Origin: Stratiolaelaps scimitus | Lineage: Eukaryota; Arthropoda; Arachnida; Mesostigmata; Laelapidae | Reading direction: 5' to 3' | Assembly: GCA_019614645.1 (NCBI GenBank) | Contig: JABWDB010000008.1 | Span: forward strand, 5,518,001 to 5,582,000 | DNA length: 64,000 bases | Shown: positions 36,721 to 51,011 of the stretch, piece by piece | Numbering within the stretch: position 1 is the stretch's first letter | Layout of the letters: every line of letters starts with the position of its first letter | The notes under the pieces: generated by a model | Told to the model about the DNA's origin: nothing | The model's database searches: none | The model's input: only the letters and a program-made list of their open reading frames with translations | Translations under genes and position numbers: made by a program

Positions 36721-36724
36721 AGAG

Positions 36725-38870
36725 ACGTGGTACGAACAGTTTAATGAACCCGATAAGTGATAGGCATATTTTTCCACTATTAAGTTACTTTTCCCGAACA
36801 GTGACCAAATGAAAACTAACAGCACTGAAGTGTTGAAACGTGTTGAATTTCAATTTTCAAATTCAATGCTCACCCTATGCACAATGATCCCTTGAAGTTT
36901 TCTTGACACTACCGAACTCCGGCATAGATTAACTCCACAGCCAACACTGGCTCTCACGAACGCGGTGATTTATCCGAAAGGACGTACGTTCCTTAGTTTT
37001 TCCTGTTGACTTCTGCTGATCTGTTTCGGTGGCTCGTCCCGCTCTCGTTTACGATCTCGCCGCTTGGATCTCCTTTGCGTAGCCGTGCTGTATAGATGAA
37101 GATGAAGACCGAGCAGGCCGGTAGACGCTCGCCGGTACCTATCAGATGTAAGCGTTAGACGAAGGGCTCTCCCAACCGGCGGCGAGCGCAGGACCACGGA
37201 CACTATACATATATATATATATATATATATATATGCATATTCCGTAATGTGTCGCCATCAAGCGCGAGACGTAATTCTCGGACAATTTCAGAAAATCGGA
37301 AAACCCCATCACGAGCGCCAAACACTCTCTGCTGGCCATTACACCGTTTGTTGTCAAGCGACGCTGGAAGGATAAGTGTGGACTGCTGTATGTTTATGAT
37401 GCAATTATAACTCGGCTTCCGGGTGAAACAGGCATACTCTCATATCCAATGGGATTTTTGGCTGGGACCATGGACGTACGCAACAAAACCCGAAAGGGCC
37501 CCCTCCACTATCACTGCGCTATCGCTGACGATCTTACCGGATTCTACATGTACTATGCATTTTAAAACTCGGTTTGCGTTAATGACCCAAGCAATTATGG
37601 TGACCCCTTTTACCGGCCAGCTAAAATATGACGTCGCTGCATTATTTTGATAGGTCTGCCCGCTTTGCTTCTGATAAAAACAACAGGAGCATAGACACAG
37701 TAGAGGGAGAATACTAATTCTATAGGTAAATGGTGGTCTACAGTATTTAGCTGTCGAATCACCGTCAGCTAGAGCTTATTATGTCTTGGTTCTGGTCCAT
37801 TGTTGATGGCTGTCGTTAACAACGTTCAATCGGAAAATCGTTTACAAAAGTGACCATATATCGAGTTGTCTAAAATATTAATTTCTATAAAGGTCTGACA
37901 GATCACTTCAGCTTGAGTTAACGTATTTTATCAACGCAGCCGATGGGTGTCCCACACGCTCAAGGTAATAGCGCACGCGCTCATTCCCCAGCGACTGCGG
38001 ACGGACAAAATCGTCACACTTCCTTCTAGACAGCACACTGGGAATTTCCTTGCATGGAAAGGCGGAAAAAGAGCAATTTTGCCTTTTCACAATTCTGCCG
38101 TTATTTCTCGCAGGTACATCCAGGATAGAATCTGTTTCCCAAATCGCTTGAAACCCTAAAAGTGTCCACGTCGATCCTACCCGGCACCTATGCCTCCAAA
38201 CATTTTTTTTATTTTATCCACACACGGGGCACTTCTTCGAACGGCAGCATGACCTTACGCCTTCCTCTGTTTTGCTGTTGGGCCGCGTTTCCATGAGGCT
38301 GTTAGCCGGTTCTAGCGCCGTCGCAGTCATCGACTTCAGCACTGTTCCCTACGACTGTGAAGGACAAGGGCCTTAGTCGAACACCGCCAACAAATGTGAG
38401 CGTGTCCTAGCTAAGTACATACGACCTTTTATCACGATCGAGAGAAATCCGGATGCAATCGATCGCGAGTAATCGGTTTTCCATTCGCTTTGCAGACCAC
38501 ATACATATTTATAGTTACATGCAGGAACTATAGGTGCAAAGCAGTCAAAGAACACCGTAATGCTCGCCGCGTCAAGGCCAATGTGTTCTCGGATAGTATT
38601 CATTTCCTATGTTGTTCTTTCGTGTTGAAAGATTTAACGAGCCATAAGTACAAGATCGATTTGTTACTGAGCTAATCGATGACTTCAGCTGAGACCAGCA
38701 GCATACGAGACGGGAAGATCGAAGACAGCTATTTTGAGGTGCTGAAAAGCCTAGCTAGTAGGATTTGCTATATAAGAATGAATATTTCACAATTTGCTAG
38801 CGGCAATAGACAATAATATTGTCCAATATTTATTCAATTTGTTGCTTATTTACTTTTCGTTTTGTTAAAT
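36725..38870. other. Intergenic DNA, no gene seen
   Basis: Short open frames on both strands have no recognisable content. A TA tract lies at 37206-37236. Some of the region may be 5' flank of the secreted-protein gene. Confidence 0.45.
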
Positions 38871-39447
38871 CACCATTTCATTTTCATCGCCACGTGCTAA
38901 CCAATCGATTCATTGCTATCGTCGTCGACGTCGGGTAAATCTACGAAATTCGAGATGAGCCTGCAGTTTTTTTTCGCTTTGTTCTGGCTGAAAAATTGAC
39001 ACGCACACACACACACACACACACTCACGCACATATATATAATAATCGCAATCAACTATAATGGATCCCCGGCAATAATTTCCAAAACGTCATATGTTAG
39101 GGGGCCCGATGCATAGTCTGCAGATTTTCAGATATGATTCTCTCTCTCTATCTCTCTTGTTGTTGTTGCTGCTGTTGTTTTTGGTTCGTTCCTGTTCATC
39201 GGAGTGATGTGTCGTCCGGTGGCTGTTGGTGATGAAGAAAAATGATGAAGGCGATAGCGGTAACAACGTACATCTTTTCCGTTTTTCTCGCATACTCACA
39301 CAATCATGCCCGTACAGTTACACACCAAATGCTCGTCCCGTATACATACATACAAATTTTATTATACATACACAGCCGCCACAGATCCACCATCAGCAAA
39401 GGACAAAAACGCACACAGGAGAAAGAGAAACTCGGAACAAGGTATAC

Positions 39448-39482
<35 letters not shown>

Positions 39483-40545
39483 CTCAGTTTTTTGACGTAC
39501 TAATAATAATAATAATGTTATTATTATTTTTCTTCTGACCATTGTCGCTATCACTAGAATCATTAATATTATTACCATCGGCGTTATAATAAATACTATT
39601 ATTCATACAATTATTATTATTATTATTAGTGTCTATGCTACAAGAAATAATAGCGAAGACGTCTCTCTCTTTCTCTTTCGCTCGCTCGCTTTTATGATTT
39701 CACTTGTTTTTACGTGTGTTCTTTTTACATAGGCTCATTATGGGCCAGATCATGAGACAACATTTACACGAATTTGCTCTGTATCTTCGAGCATTTGCTC
39801 ATCTTTCACGTGGGCATATTTCTATATAATATATTTATATATCTCCCTGACAAGTACATTCTCGAAATTCACTCTTCAATATAATAAATACAGACGTAGC
39901 CATTCCATATTACATTTTCGTACGTATATATATATATATATATATTTCCAATGTGTATATAATTATATATAAATGGTAGTTACAAATAATAATCATAATA
40001 ATAATTATCATGTATAATAATATTATGAAGACTCATTACTATTTTTTCACCTCCCCTACGTTTACCATATACTGTATTTATAATATCAACAACATGCGTC
40101 GCTCACAAGATCAGTCAATAATGCTCACCAATAATAGAAATGTTCGCCCGAGATACAGATTTTCGATAGTGGCTTCCCCGTTCTCGTCATTGATTTCGTT
40201 TTATGTAATAAGCGGCAATCCCTTATCGACCATGCACTTCATCATATGCTTCCTGCCCATATTCTCGTCCTTTTTTCCGTACACACTTTATAGCTATTAT
40301 ATCATACAGTATACAATACCAGATACGGCACATCTGATACAATCGTAGTCGAGCGCACCTCTCTCTCTAGGTGTCGATGGTGTATGATGTGATCTCATAG
40401 TGTGGTGATCATATTTTTTTCGCATTATTCACGATTCAGTTAATAATAATAATATTATGTTACCTTCGAAGGTTTGTTGTCGTTATATTACTCTGATAAA
40501 CGCTGCACAAATTGCCGGAAAACTCTTGCCCTGCATTGATATTAC

Positions 40546-40596
<51 letters not shown>

Positions 40597-41220
40597 TGTG
40601 TATAGTATGCGTTAGATTATTGTCACGAGTATCCTCGCGTTAGTCTATTATATAGATATAGAGTTATGTAAATCATATATACCGCAGTTTCACTCCCGTA
40701 CCAACATGGCGTTTCAATGCACTGTCAATACGTTTAGGCTTATAATTATCTTATATATATATATATATATACTGACCACGTGGTGATTCTTCACATGCCT
40801 TACGTTTTGTCGACTTCATTAACTCGAAATAATTATAATAATAGTAATAATAATGTATGTACTGTTAATAATCTCTACAAAATCTACAGAGTGTGTATAT
40901 ACAGACCCACTATGGTCGGGTGTGGGCAGAATCGGCAGAGTTCGTTTGCAAATAGCAAGTCACAGAATGGCCTTGCTCGACCACTGCGCATAGTTCATCG
41001 AATCAATATTAAAAATCACTATTCTCAATTATTCATACAATGGTTTATAATATTAGTAATAATTATAATTAATATAATTATTCGTTTGTGGTAGTTACGT
41101 TAATGATGATAATAGTAGTAGTAGTAGCATCAGTATCAGAGGTGATTATTATTATTTTTATGGTCATAATAATTACAAATAATAAACACCATAGTTGACT
41201 TCTGCGTGCGCGCACTTGGC
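38870..41220. repeat. AT-rich region packed with microsatellites
   Basis: Contains CA repeats (39000-39024), TA tracts (39450-39482, 39924-39942, 40542-40590, 40752-40770) and many AAT/ATT trinucleotide runs (39500-39630, 40000, 40440, 40840, 41040-41160). No coding signal is visible. It lies downstream of ash1 on that gene's strand, so part of it could be a long ash1 3' UTR. Confidence 0.6.
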
Positions 41221-42338
41221 ACTGAACATCGTTGACGTACACGGAAAAAGTAGATTCGATCGTCTCAATCCTCGACAGAAGAAGCTATCGCCCCCTCATT
41301 CGCTTGAACGATAGATGTTCGCGCTACTGCTGCATGATTTTCTTGTTATCGTTCCGTGCCGACAGTGGTGTAGTCTGACGCCGAAAACGCGGATAGCTGT
41401 TACATGTTACGGTAGAGGGGAACCACGTCAACTCGCCACCACCTTCGTGTTGTTGGTTGAGCCTGACAGATCGAAACACTCGTTGCTACATTGGCCAATG
41501 ATTGTGAACAAGGGTTCTTAAGCAATGTCGCTGTTATGTTGAAACCTAGTGTCACTAGTCGGTAAGCGGAAGTAAGCGGGCAAGCCTGATTCGAATGCAT
41601 CGCCTTGTCCATGTAGGATTATTAGGCTACACGGATATCCAGAGGTTTCCGGGCGTCTCTCAGTTCGTGAAGGCGACGCTGCGAAACTCGAAGTGACTGG
41701 CGAACGATACGAACGAGTCCGTCCATTGATATCGTTGATGTGTAATCTGCTTTTGTAATCACCGTCCACCGCGTCTCGAGAGACAGGAATCTACGGGCAG
41801 ACTATCGAGGAGGAATCAGAGATATTTGGGAGAGACCACAGCGTGTGGATGCGAGATAGTCGTTGGTTGCACCAGCGTAATATGCGACACTGTACGAGAA
41901 GACACAGTGGGTGTAGTGAATGAAGTAGGCGAGATTCTCTCGGGCGGAGGTTGGGTGAACGGTTTTTATGCTGCTTGTGATGAGTGATACAATGTACACT
42001 GCCGCACCTCGGCTCCAGCTAGAGTGGTAGCTAGGGGTAGTGTGTTTTGGCAATCCAAGTCCCAACTGCTGGCGGCGGCGGCGGCTTCTTCTGCACAGCC
42101 AATACTGCGTTGCATACATGTACGAAATACTGAATCAGCTCAGTCTTTCAGGCTTGCTGCTTTAGCGGTGGGACGGATTCGATATGCTGTGGCAGGTCGT
42201 GCCTACGCTGTGTGACGCCGGTGTTATGGCCAGCAACGTGGCACAATTACTCGTGCTGGTGCTATCTAGCGACGACGCTGCGGACGCTGCGATGATGTGC
42301 CGCTTTTTCTTCGACGGTGATTTCCTCGGCGACCTCTG
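41220..42338. other. Probable 3' UTR or flank of ash1
   Basis: No protein-like frame is seen. CTG/CGG-rich stretches near 42050-42080 and 42360-42420 continue from the ash1 end region. Confidence 0.35.
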
Positions 42339-42722
42339 CTAGCTCCCGCCGTTGTGTCCATTTGCTGTTGTGATGGTGGCTGCGTTGCTGCTGCTGGTGT
42401 GATTCACGGTGCTGGAGTTTTGGCAGCTGACCGCCTCTGCGACGGTGCCACGTGTGGCATTTGCTGCTACTGCCGTGGTAGAGTTGATGATGTGACCTTC
42501 GCTTGCGGAAGACTCCCGTGTTGCTTTTGCCGGCGCCGATTTAACGACTACGCCCATGCCGTTCACTGTTGCCTTGGCTAATGTTCTATGGGATTTTTCA
42601 GCATCAGCGCCCTTCCATGTCGAGTCCCTTTCATTGCTCGAGTCTCGCTCTCCAATGCCGAAATTGAAGAGCTTCTCCTTCCCGGCAAGTACCCTGAGGA
42701 GGTTTCGCTTCCGGTGGTCAAA
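42339..42722 (-). CDS. ash1: ash1 last exon (frame depends on the previous donor)
   Basis: After ATCGATTTCAG a frame of 127 codons begins [20 protein letters not shown] and ends in a Ser/Thr/Asn/Ala-rich tail. The compositional similarity to the rest of Ash1 argues that it is coding. If the alternative donor is used, this exon is 3' UTR. Confidence 0.55.
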   Translation of the reverse strand, partial: FDHRKRNLLRVLAGKEKLFNFGIGERDSSNERDSTWKGADAEKSHRTLAKATVNGMGVVVKSAPAKATRESSASEGHIINSTTAVAANATRGTVAEAVSCQNSSTVNHTSSSNAATITTANGHNGGS

Positions 42723-45700
42723 CTGAAATCGATTTTGTTGTCAAGAAAGAGAGAGAGAGATAAATATATGAAATCGATATTTAATTATATAGTCAAATTA
42801 AAAAAAGGCCGATTAATATCGAACTGCGCGTCGAAGTGCGTGAGCATTCAAGGTCAACTGTGGATCCACATGAGGAATCGTGCGGCCATTCAACTTTCGA
42901 TACTAGAGTGTACATCACAATATTCACACACACACACACACACCCTAAGCGCTCGACGAACGGGGATATACAGTAAGCACAGATTCTCGTTCTGTTTCGA
43001 TATGGCATAATAACTTAAAGAAACCTACATTGACTTTCGTGGCCATGATATTGCTGACGTTCTGCTCGTCCTGCTGTCCTGTGATTGTGTCATGCTGGTG
43101 AGTCGCAGCCGCTGTAGCGGACTTGTCCTCTTCTTTGACACGGATGTTCCTCTTGAAGGGCTTCTTCGTCGAGAACAGCTCAAAGGTGCCAACCGTGATG
43201 TCGAGCTGCATTTTCAGTGGGAGTAGCTGCTGCTGGCGTCGATCGAGCCGGAACTCGCACACGAACACGTCAGTGGCGTCGACATGCGATGGTTTACCGG
43301 CGCAGAACGCCGCCACATCCAAGACCCACGGGACGCGGCGGTCATCGAGGGCCCGCAGCGACACCACCGTTGGCTTCGCCAGACGAACCAACTCACGCTC
43401 ATGAACTGTCCGATTCTTGAATTGCTGCGACAGGCCGGTGCGTCCGGGCGGCACAAACTCGAAGCCGCGCACGAAGCATTCGCCATCCTCGATACGGCGG
43501 AGGATGTCGCATATCTGAAGTATCCGACGCGGATCGTTGCGGATTGCCGCAAAGCCCGCCTTATGCACCAGAATACTTTCGTGTGCTACGCACAGCATTT
43601 GTGTGCGAGGCTGATTTTTAATGGCCGTAGCCGTGTCCGAATTGTCCGCCTTGCTTGATGATTTCGAGCTGGAGCTGTCGTCGTCGAGGGGGATGTCAAT
43701 CGGCGAGGCCTTGTCACATGAAGCACACTTCGTTCTTCCCTGGCCCTCAAGTGTCGCACAGCGCTCGTGGAAGAAACGATCACATACGGCGCACTTGCGG
43801 AAGGCGTACCGGCGGGCTGTCGTTCGGCAGAGACAATCGACGGTGCAGTGCTCGGTTGATAACGAATTTCCGTCATCTAGATACACAGACCGAGACATAA
43901 AGAGATAGAGAGAGAGAGAAACCAATGTTGGTATATGGTTATTGATCGATTGGATTAAACTGCGTTTATCCGACATTGATAATACCGATGTGCGTGCCCA
44001 GTACGCGTCACTCGTTATGGAAAATCTCAACTGGAACGTACGACACAAAGCTAGTCTAATCGACCCCATCTTCAGCGGGCTCGCAACATGCGATCCCTGC
44101 TTATGTTTTAAGATAGAAAAACGAACAATCATTGTATAGTCATTGTACTACAGCTAGAACAATTCAGTAACAGAAGTATACGCGTTGTTTAATGCAAAGC
44201 AAGTGTACGTTCTCTCGCATACATAGGAAATACTCTATACTTACCCATGGCAATATCATTGAGCATTGGTGTACAGGCGAGCAGAAAGTCGTTGTAGGTA
44301 TTCTTTAGAGAGATCAGATCGCTGGCCAACTCGGGCTCGAAATGCTCGGCATAGGAGGTCCAGTTGGAGAAGAGCAGTTGAACATCGGCGCAGAACTGGT
44401 CGACAGATCCATACGCGCCCTTGTCCACGTTGCCCTCGATGGTCACGAGGTCGATCGGTTGCGAGATATGCTGATAGTAGTTGAGTAGCTTCTTCTTGCC
44501 TCGGGGAAGCACATTCAATCGCTGACCCAGTTCCCGGCCCTGTGCGTCTTTGCACGAATGGATCGCATTCAGGATGTCCTTGAACACCTGTGCGAGCTTC
44601 GCCGCTCGCACACAGTTCGTGTCGTCTTGGGCCGCGGCTAGCTGACGTGTCTTCACAGACCGTGCCGTGCTCAGTGCCGTTAGCTGGGTTCGGAAGCCCT
44701 CAGTCGCCTCCGAGCAAACGCTGTCCTCCTCAGCGCCCCGAGTGAGCTCTCTGCTTCGGCGAGTCAGATCGTAGTTTCGTAACAAGAATAGATTGTGTTT
44801 CAGCACGAAACATCTCTGCTGGTGTGACAATGGCCGCACACTTGCTACTCGACAGAGGCTGTGACCAGCCGCCGCTGTGCTAGCTGACAGTTTACCCTCC
44901 TTAGTGTCCTTATCTGCGTCCTTAATTCGGCTAGCAGCCTTTTTTCGCTGTTGCTTTTTGCTTCCCGACGTCGCTTTGTCCTTGTCCTTCTTCTCTTTGT
45001 CCTGTTTATCAGCCTTGTCGGCAGGGGCTTTCTTACGTGCGCCTATGAAGCCTCGGCAGTTGGCGCTCCCACAACGGCAGGTCTGTTGGCGGTCATTGTT
45101 GAAGTTCTCAAAATTGTAGTCGTAGCTGAGTTCGGTCATGGCCGGGATGTCCTTTAGCGAGAACAACGCTATACGATAGACACCGTTCACGGACCACTTC
45201 TGCATTTCGCAGTTCGGTTCACAGCTATGGTTGACAAAACGGCCCTCATTGGCCATCCGGTAGCCGTCGATGACCATGCCACCGCTCAAATTTAGACAGT
45301 AATGATGCTTGTCATTTTTGTAGACCTCTTCCATTCGGCGGCGGAATAGCGGCTCGGAGACGACTTCGCCAATATACTCGAGTATGAACGTGTTGGCCTT
45401 AATTGGTTCGACCGCCCGGACTCCCCAACCTCGATCTTTCGTCTTGAACCGTTGGAGGCCGGTGGCCCACTCGAAGCGCTGAATCTTTTGATTGTTGCAC
45501 TTGTCGCCGACGGGACACAGCGCGTTCGAGCACTCGGCGTACATCATCCGATTAAGGCAATCTGTCCCACATCCAGTTTCCTCGGCCTCTGGGCCGTCGG
45601 GCTTCTTGCACGTGCATGCCTGCGCCTCATACTCCGATACGGGCTTGACATCCACATATATGTTGGACTTGATCCGTTTATAGTTGGCTCCCCCAAGCAG

Positions 45701-48700
45701 GTCATTTCCACTCGGCAGTTTCTGATGTTTGCGCAGGTACCAGATGTCGTATGGCAGCTGGAAGTGTGTGGACGCACCCATTAACTCTAGGCCAGTGTTC
45801 ACTGGTAGAGGCAGCAGGGGCATTGCGGGGGTCGACGTCTCACCGCCGGTCGTGGCCGCCGCCGCCGCCGCGGCGTCTTCATTTGCCACCGTTGCGGCCG
45901 TCGCCGTTACAGCTCCTTTGTCGTCGCGTTCCTCGCTGAAAAACGCCATTTTTCACGGGCACAAAATACGCGGAAACACGCGAACAACAGGAGTTAGTCT
46001 CTAGGTTGTCTCAGGATTGGCGACACCTCTATATATATATATATATATATATGCATTGGATCTCAACGATTTCTAAAGGGATTATTGGTACTTCTTGTTC
46101 CTGTTTTTTTTCGGGATTCTCTTCGGTCGCTAAGAGATATCACGGTGAAGTGCAGGCAAAGAGATGTACTTTTTGAGATACGCTAATGTTATATAATCTA
46201 GAAATATATGTGTATTTTAAGCGAATGTGAACATTAAACAAACATAGAGTTAGCGCATTTGTCAGTCTCGCCACTTTCGAAGTCAATACGGATGTTACCT
46301 GTCATCAGCGAAGAGACCAGCTTTTAGTGTCTTCTTCTTGAGTGGAGGCGGTGTATGCGAGTGCCTCTTTCCACTGTGTTTCCGATGACAACCGGGCACG
46401 CCAGCGGCCACAAAGCCTTTCGAAGGTTTCGTCACCATTATCACGGGAACTAAGCGACAGGCGACAAAACACGGTACAATGTTAAAGAACAAAGCATAAT
46501 ACGAAATCAATGGCGGATTCTAGTTATTATGATTCAATCACTATTACACTCGACATATTTCTCGCATTCGAACCACATGGTGGTTCAAGTTCACGCAAAC
46601 AGGACCGCAAACAATGCTATAATACCCTGGACTAATCATCTCAGTAATTAGCGAGTTTCTTACCTTCTTCTTCAGGTTCAGCTGTTCCATTTTCCGTCGG
46701 CTCTGTAGTTGTGTCCTTTCGGCTTCGATGTCGTCCCGACTCTTTCCGGTGATGGTCGCGGTGCCGGTGTCTTCTGTGGTGCGAGCCTTCGGATCGGGCC
46801 ATCTCCAGATCGCCGCTCCGTTCAGCTAGTTCCTCTAACGTCATGTCTTCGCTACGCTTTTCGGCTTCCTCCAACTCCTCGAGGGTCATGTCCTCACGAC
46901 GAAGTGCTAATGTGCAGCTGATCTCGTCGTTACGATCATCGCAGTTAGCATTAATGACGCTCTGCTTTTCTGGGCGCTTTCGTCTCTCTTTCTTCTTCTC
47001 CTTCAGATCGGAGCTTCTCTCCGTCTTGAGCTTCTTGTGGCGGCCCCGCCTCCGCGAGCTGCTCGGCTTCTTGGCCACCACCTCTTCCTCGATGGGTGCG
47101 ACATCGCCACCCTTCATCGGTTCATCTTCCGGTGCACGAACGTGGTCATCTATGAATAGGTCATCGAGTTCCGGCGATACCGCCCGCATATCGATGGGTC
47201 TCTTCTCCTCAATGCGTTTTGGCTCTCTTTTCTCCTTAACACTAGCTATACCATCTCGTACAACGTCAGTGAGCCGAACTATCGGTATTGTCTCCTCGGT
47301 AAAGCTGGCCGCCGGCTGTGTTAACGAATTGCTATCCGCGTCCGTCACCGGGGATAGGGGGTGAGCGATACGAGTTGCCTCGATATCAACGGCGTGCTCC
47401 TCACGTATTCTAGGCACTTCCTTGTTTAGCTGGACCTGGCTATTCCCATTCAGGGTTTTCAAGTCCTTCTTCAATGTCCTACTATCTCTCTCTAATCCCT
47501 TCGCCTTTTCCGTTGTCTTCTCCTTCTCACGAATTTTGTTCTTTGTCGATGTTCGATCTTTTTCGTGGGCCTTGTCCTTATCATGTGTTCTAGACCTTTC
47601 TACCGTTTTGTCATTTTCCAGAATTTTGTCCTTTTGCATCGTTCTATCGTTATCAAGCGTCAATTTGTTTTTCGCCACTGGCAAATTGTCTGATTTCTCC
47701 AATGTCACGTTGTCTCTCTGTAACGCTTTGTCCTTGTCGTGACTTCCTTTGACTTTGTCAAGCTCAAGCTTGGCCTTCTTCGGCCTAGCCACCGGCTCGA
47801 TTTCGTCCGACAGTTCTCCACTGTTCACCAGTTCGTCATCGGCCTTATCCTCCCCCTGCGCGGCCTTGGCTATCCGCTCCATAGTTTCAATTGCGGCGCG
47901 TCTTCGAGAACGTCCACCTTCCTTTACCAGAGGCGTCTCCACCTCTGACGGCGCAATCGTGCCGTTCTTTTCACCCATCTCCAGTATGTAGCGGCTCTCT
48001 TCGAGGAGCTTCTTCAACGCTGTTGTCTTCGGCGGTCGTCCACGGCCGCGTTTCGTTGTTGACGAGGCAGATGCGAGATCATCGGGTGTCTTTGAGAGGT
48101 TTTCATCGTTGACTGATGGCGCGCTGATTGCGGGCGCCGGCGAGGCTAACGTCGGGCCCTCATCAATTCGCTCCAGGATTGGCGTGAGCACGGTCGCACG
48201 CTCGGCCGGAAGCAGACACATGGGTATGTCCCCAATTGCGTGCTGCTGCTGCTGCTCGTGCTGCTCATGCTCCTTGTCCACATGTTTGGTAGCAATAGTA
48301 GTAATAGGCTCTTGTACTTTCGAGCTCTCGTTCGAGATCAACTTCTCTTTTGCCCCCTTTGCTTTCGATTTTGATTTTGGCGCTGGCCGTAGTCCCTCCC
48401 TTGGCTGTATGGGTGACAGAGGCGACTGCAATTGAACACGCAGCGAAGAGAAAAAAAAACGAACGGGTTAGTTCTTGTGTTGCGTCCCTGCCGAACCTGG
48501 ACAATCGAGGAAAACGTTGACGAAAATCATTCATATAGCGTACAGGATAGCTCAACTGATCGTTGAAATGAGAACAAGAGATCGGCAAGACTATATGTTA
48601 CCATTTTCTAGATACACCCAACCTACCTTGGGGGGTTCCGTCGACAGCGAGGCTTCCCTGCTTCGCAATCGGCTGACCGGTCGCTTCGCCGCAATCGCCT

Positions 48701-50969
48701 CCAGTGATGAGTCTTTCTCCTTCTCCTTAGCGCTTCGACTTTTCGATTCCTCGGTCTTTTCTCGGGTGGATCTTCGTGCGGGCCTTATAGCCGCACTTCC
48801 CAGACGTCCGGGCTGCCCCTCTGTCTCTGTTGTCTTCGCCGTCAACGTTGTCGTCGCCGTGGTCTGCTTCACTATCGCTCTCTGCAACACTGACTTCGCT
48901 GACAAGCTTCCTACCGGCAGCTGTAACGGCGGCAACAGCAGGTGCCTCTGCTGCGTGGCACTTATAGTCGTCGCAGGCGTGGTCACTGGGGGAGTAGGCG
49001 TTCGTTTGCTGCCACAACAGAGTAAACAGCCCCGTCGACCCTTCCTCACGCTTGGGAAGCCGGTCCGATTAGCTCGCTTCTTCCGGCTCGAACGTGAACT
49101 CGACGCGCCGCAAGTGCACACACGTATCACTGGCAGGGCGCTGACGCGTCGGAGAAAATTCTCCCGGCGGAACATCGGGTTGACGTCCATGTCTTTGCCA
49201 ATCGACGGACTATCTGCAGCTGCTGGCTGGCTAGGACGCCTGGTCCAGATCCTGGCAGCGATGCGCAACGAGGTCTCGGCCAACTGAGAAAGTTCTTCCG
49301 CGACCCGGAAGTCCCTTTCAGTTGGGCGGGATTTCTTCTTTTTCGTCTTAGCAGCAGCCGGCGGTCGATCATCCAACAATCCGGCTGACTGCTGAGCGTA
49401 CCCCGTTGCGCATCTGGCGTTTTCCGTCGTCGCGCTGGCGCTCGAGCTGGCGGGCTCCAGCTGACTGTTCTCGCTTGCACCGGCCTTCTCCTTATTTCCA
49501 CTCCTGTGCACTTCGGGTAATGGCAACTGCATCAGAGGCGAGTACGGCTCCTCCTTAAAGTCCTGCTCCTTGATCGATTGCTGAACGCAACCTAGAAGAT
49601 CGTTGAGATCATCATCGTCCTCCTCGGAAGGTTTCTCCGCCTCATCCTCCTCGTCCTCGTCTTCATCGTCCTCTGCGTGGTCGTCAACCATTGCAGACGC
49701 GTCTGCGCTGGTGTGATCCACGGCTGCCTCCTGGGGCTGGTCATCGTAGTCGGGACACGAGTCGACGGGCGGCGATAGTATGGGACTCTCAGATACACCC
49801 CGCCCAGCTATGCCGAGATCATAATCATTTAGCGGACTCATCGATGTCGAATCCGCCGGCGGCTCTGGGGTAAACTTATGCTTCGGGATGACCTTGCTGA
49901 TCGGGCGCAGCTCGTCATCAGGCCGGATGTCCATGTCATCATCCTCGGCCGGTCGCCGCATGTCATCCTCGTCCATCTCCTCATCAGCGTGCTCCCCTTC
50001 GGGCTCGTCGAGCTCCTCGCTTGCGGCGTGACTCCCGTGTTCCTGTGCCAATTCGTCATCATCGTCGGCATCCTCATCGGGCCCGTCGTTGCCTTCAGTC
50101 GCTTGAGTACCTGCGATTCGGTCATCTCTTTGCTGCCGGCCCGCATGGTCTCCGCTTGCATGTCTGCGCTCGCTGTACTCCTGCTCGCGGCGTTTATCGG
50201 TCTCCGGAAGAGCCGATAGCCCGTGTTCCTTGTGCAGCCGCTCCTCGGACTCACTCAGATCTTCGTCCTGTGACGAGATGTTGTCATACTGCGCCGGCGA
50301 ATGTAGTGACGTCGGCACCGCAGGTGTGCAGTTCGCCGAGAGGATCTCTATTGAGCCACCTCGCTCCTGAGGGGTGCTGGCCGCTTCGCTGAGCGGCGTC
50401 TGGTAGGAGTACTTGAGTGTGTAGCGGGGCGTCGGGCTGAGGATGTGCTGCGTTGGGCTCATGTTGTGTCCCGATCTCGCTGAGCTCATGCCAGCCACAT
50501 AGGGCTCCGGGCTTAGCAGGCAGTGTGGGCCTGATCCTCCGGGACCGGGGCTACGCACGCTGCGATCTGCAGGTGTGTACGGCGTATTCGGCGTGTTCGA
50601 TTCTGAAGGAACCATCTCATGGGGAATAAGATGTCCCCCCCAGGCGCGGGGCGTGTTCAATCCCGCGTGCTGTGTCCGAGGAGTCGTCGGAGAAGGCGAG
50701 GGTGATGCAACACATGAGGCCGTAGCTGGTCGCTGTTCAGCAGCGACACACATCATCAATAAGGAGTACAATAATGAGTTAGGTATTATGACAAATGTAA
50801 ACGTGAAGGCTTTATTGCTCCACTAACGATACTGCAGTTTTACCATGTTAGTCATTGTTGAATGTTCGTCGGTGTCGAGTGTTCATTACACAACATATTG
50901 TGAATGCATGTAAATCAATCGGTCTCTTGGTTTCGCCCATCGGAATCAATATATTGTATACATGACAAT

Positions 50970-51011
<42 letters not shown>

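Noticed and set aside
37142..37357. 71-codon - strand frame upstream of the secreted-protein gene
   Set aside because: Contains a TA-repeat-derived Ile/Tyr run; no splice or homology support.
39226..39538. Three overlapping + strand frames of 65-98 codons
   Set aside because: Translations are microsatellite products (Thr/Tyr/Ile repeats) in AT-rich non-coding DNA.
48475..49287. 270-codon + strand frame
   Set aside because: Antisense of ash1 exon 4; the - strand frame has consistent splice sites and phase.
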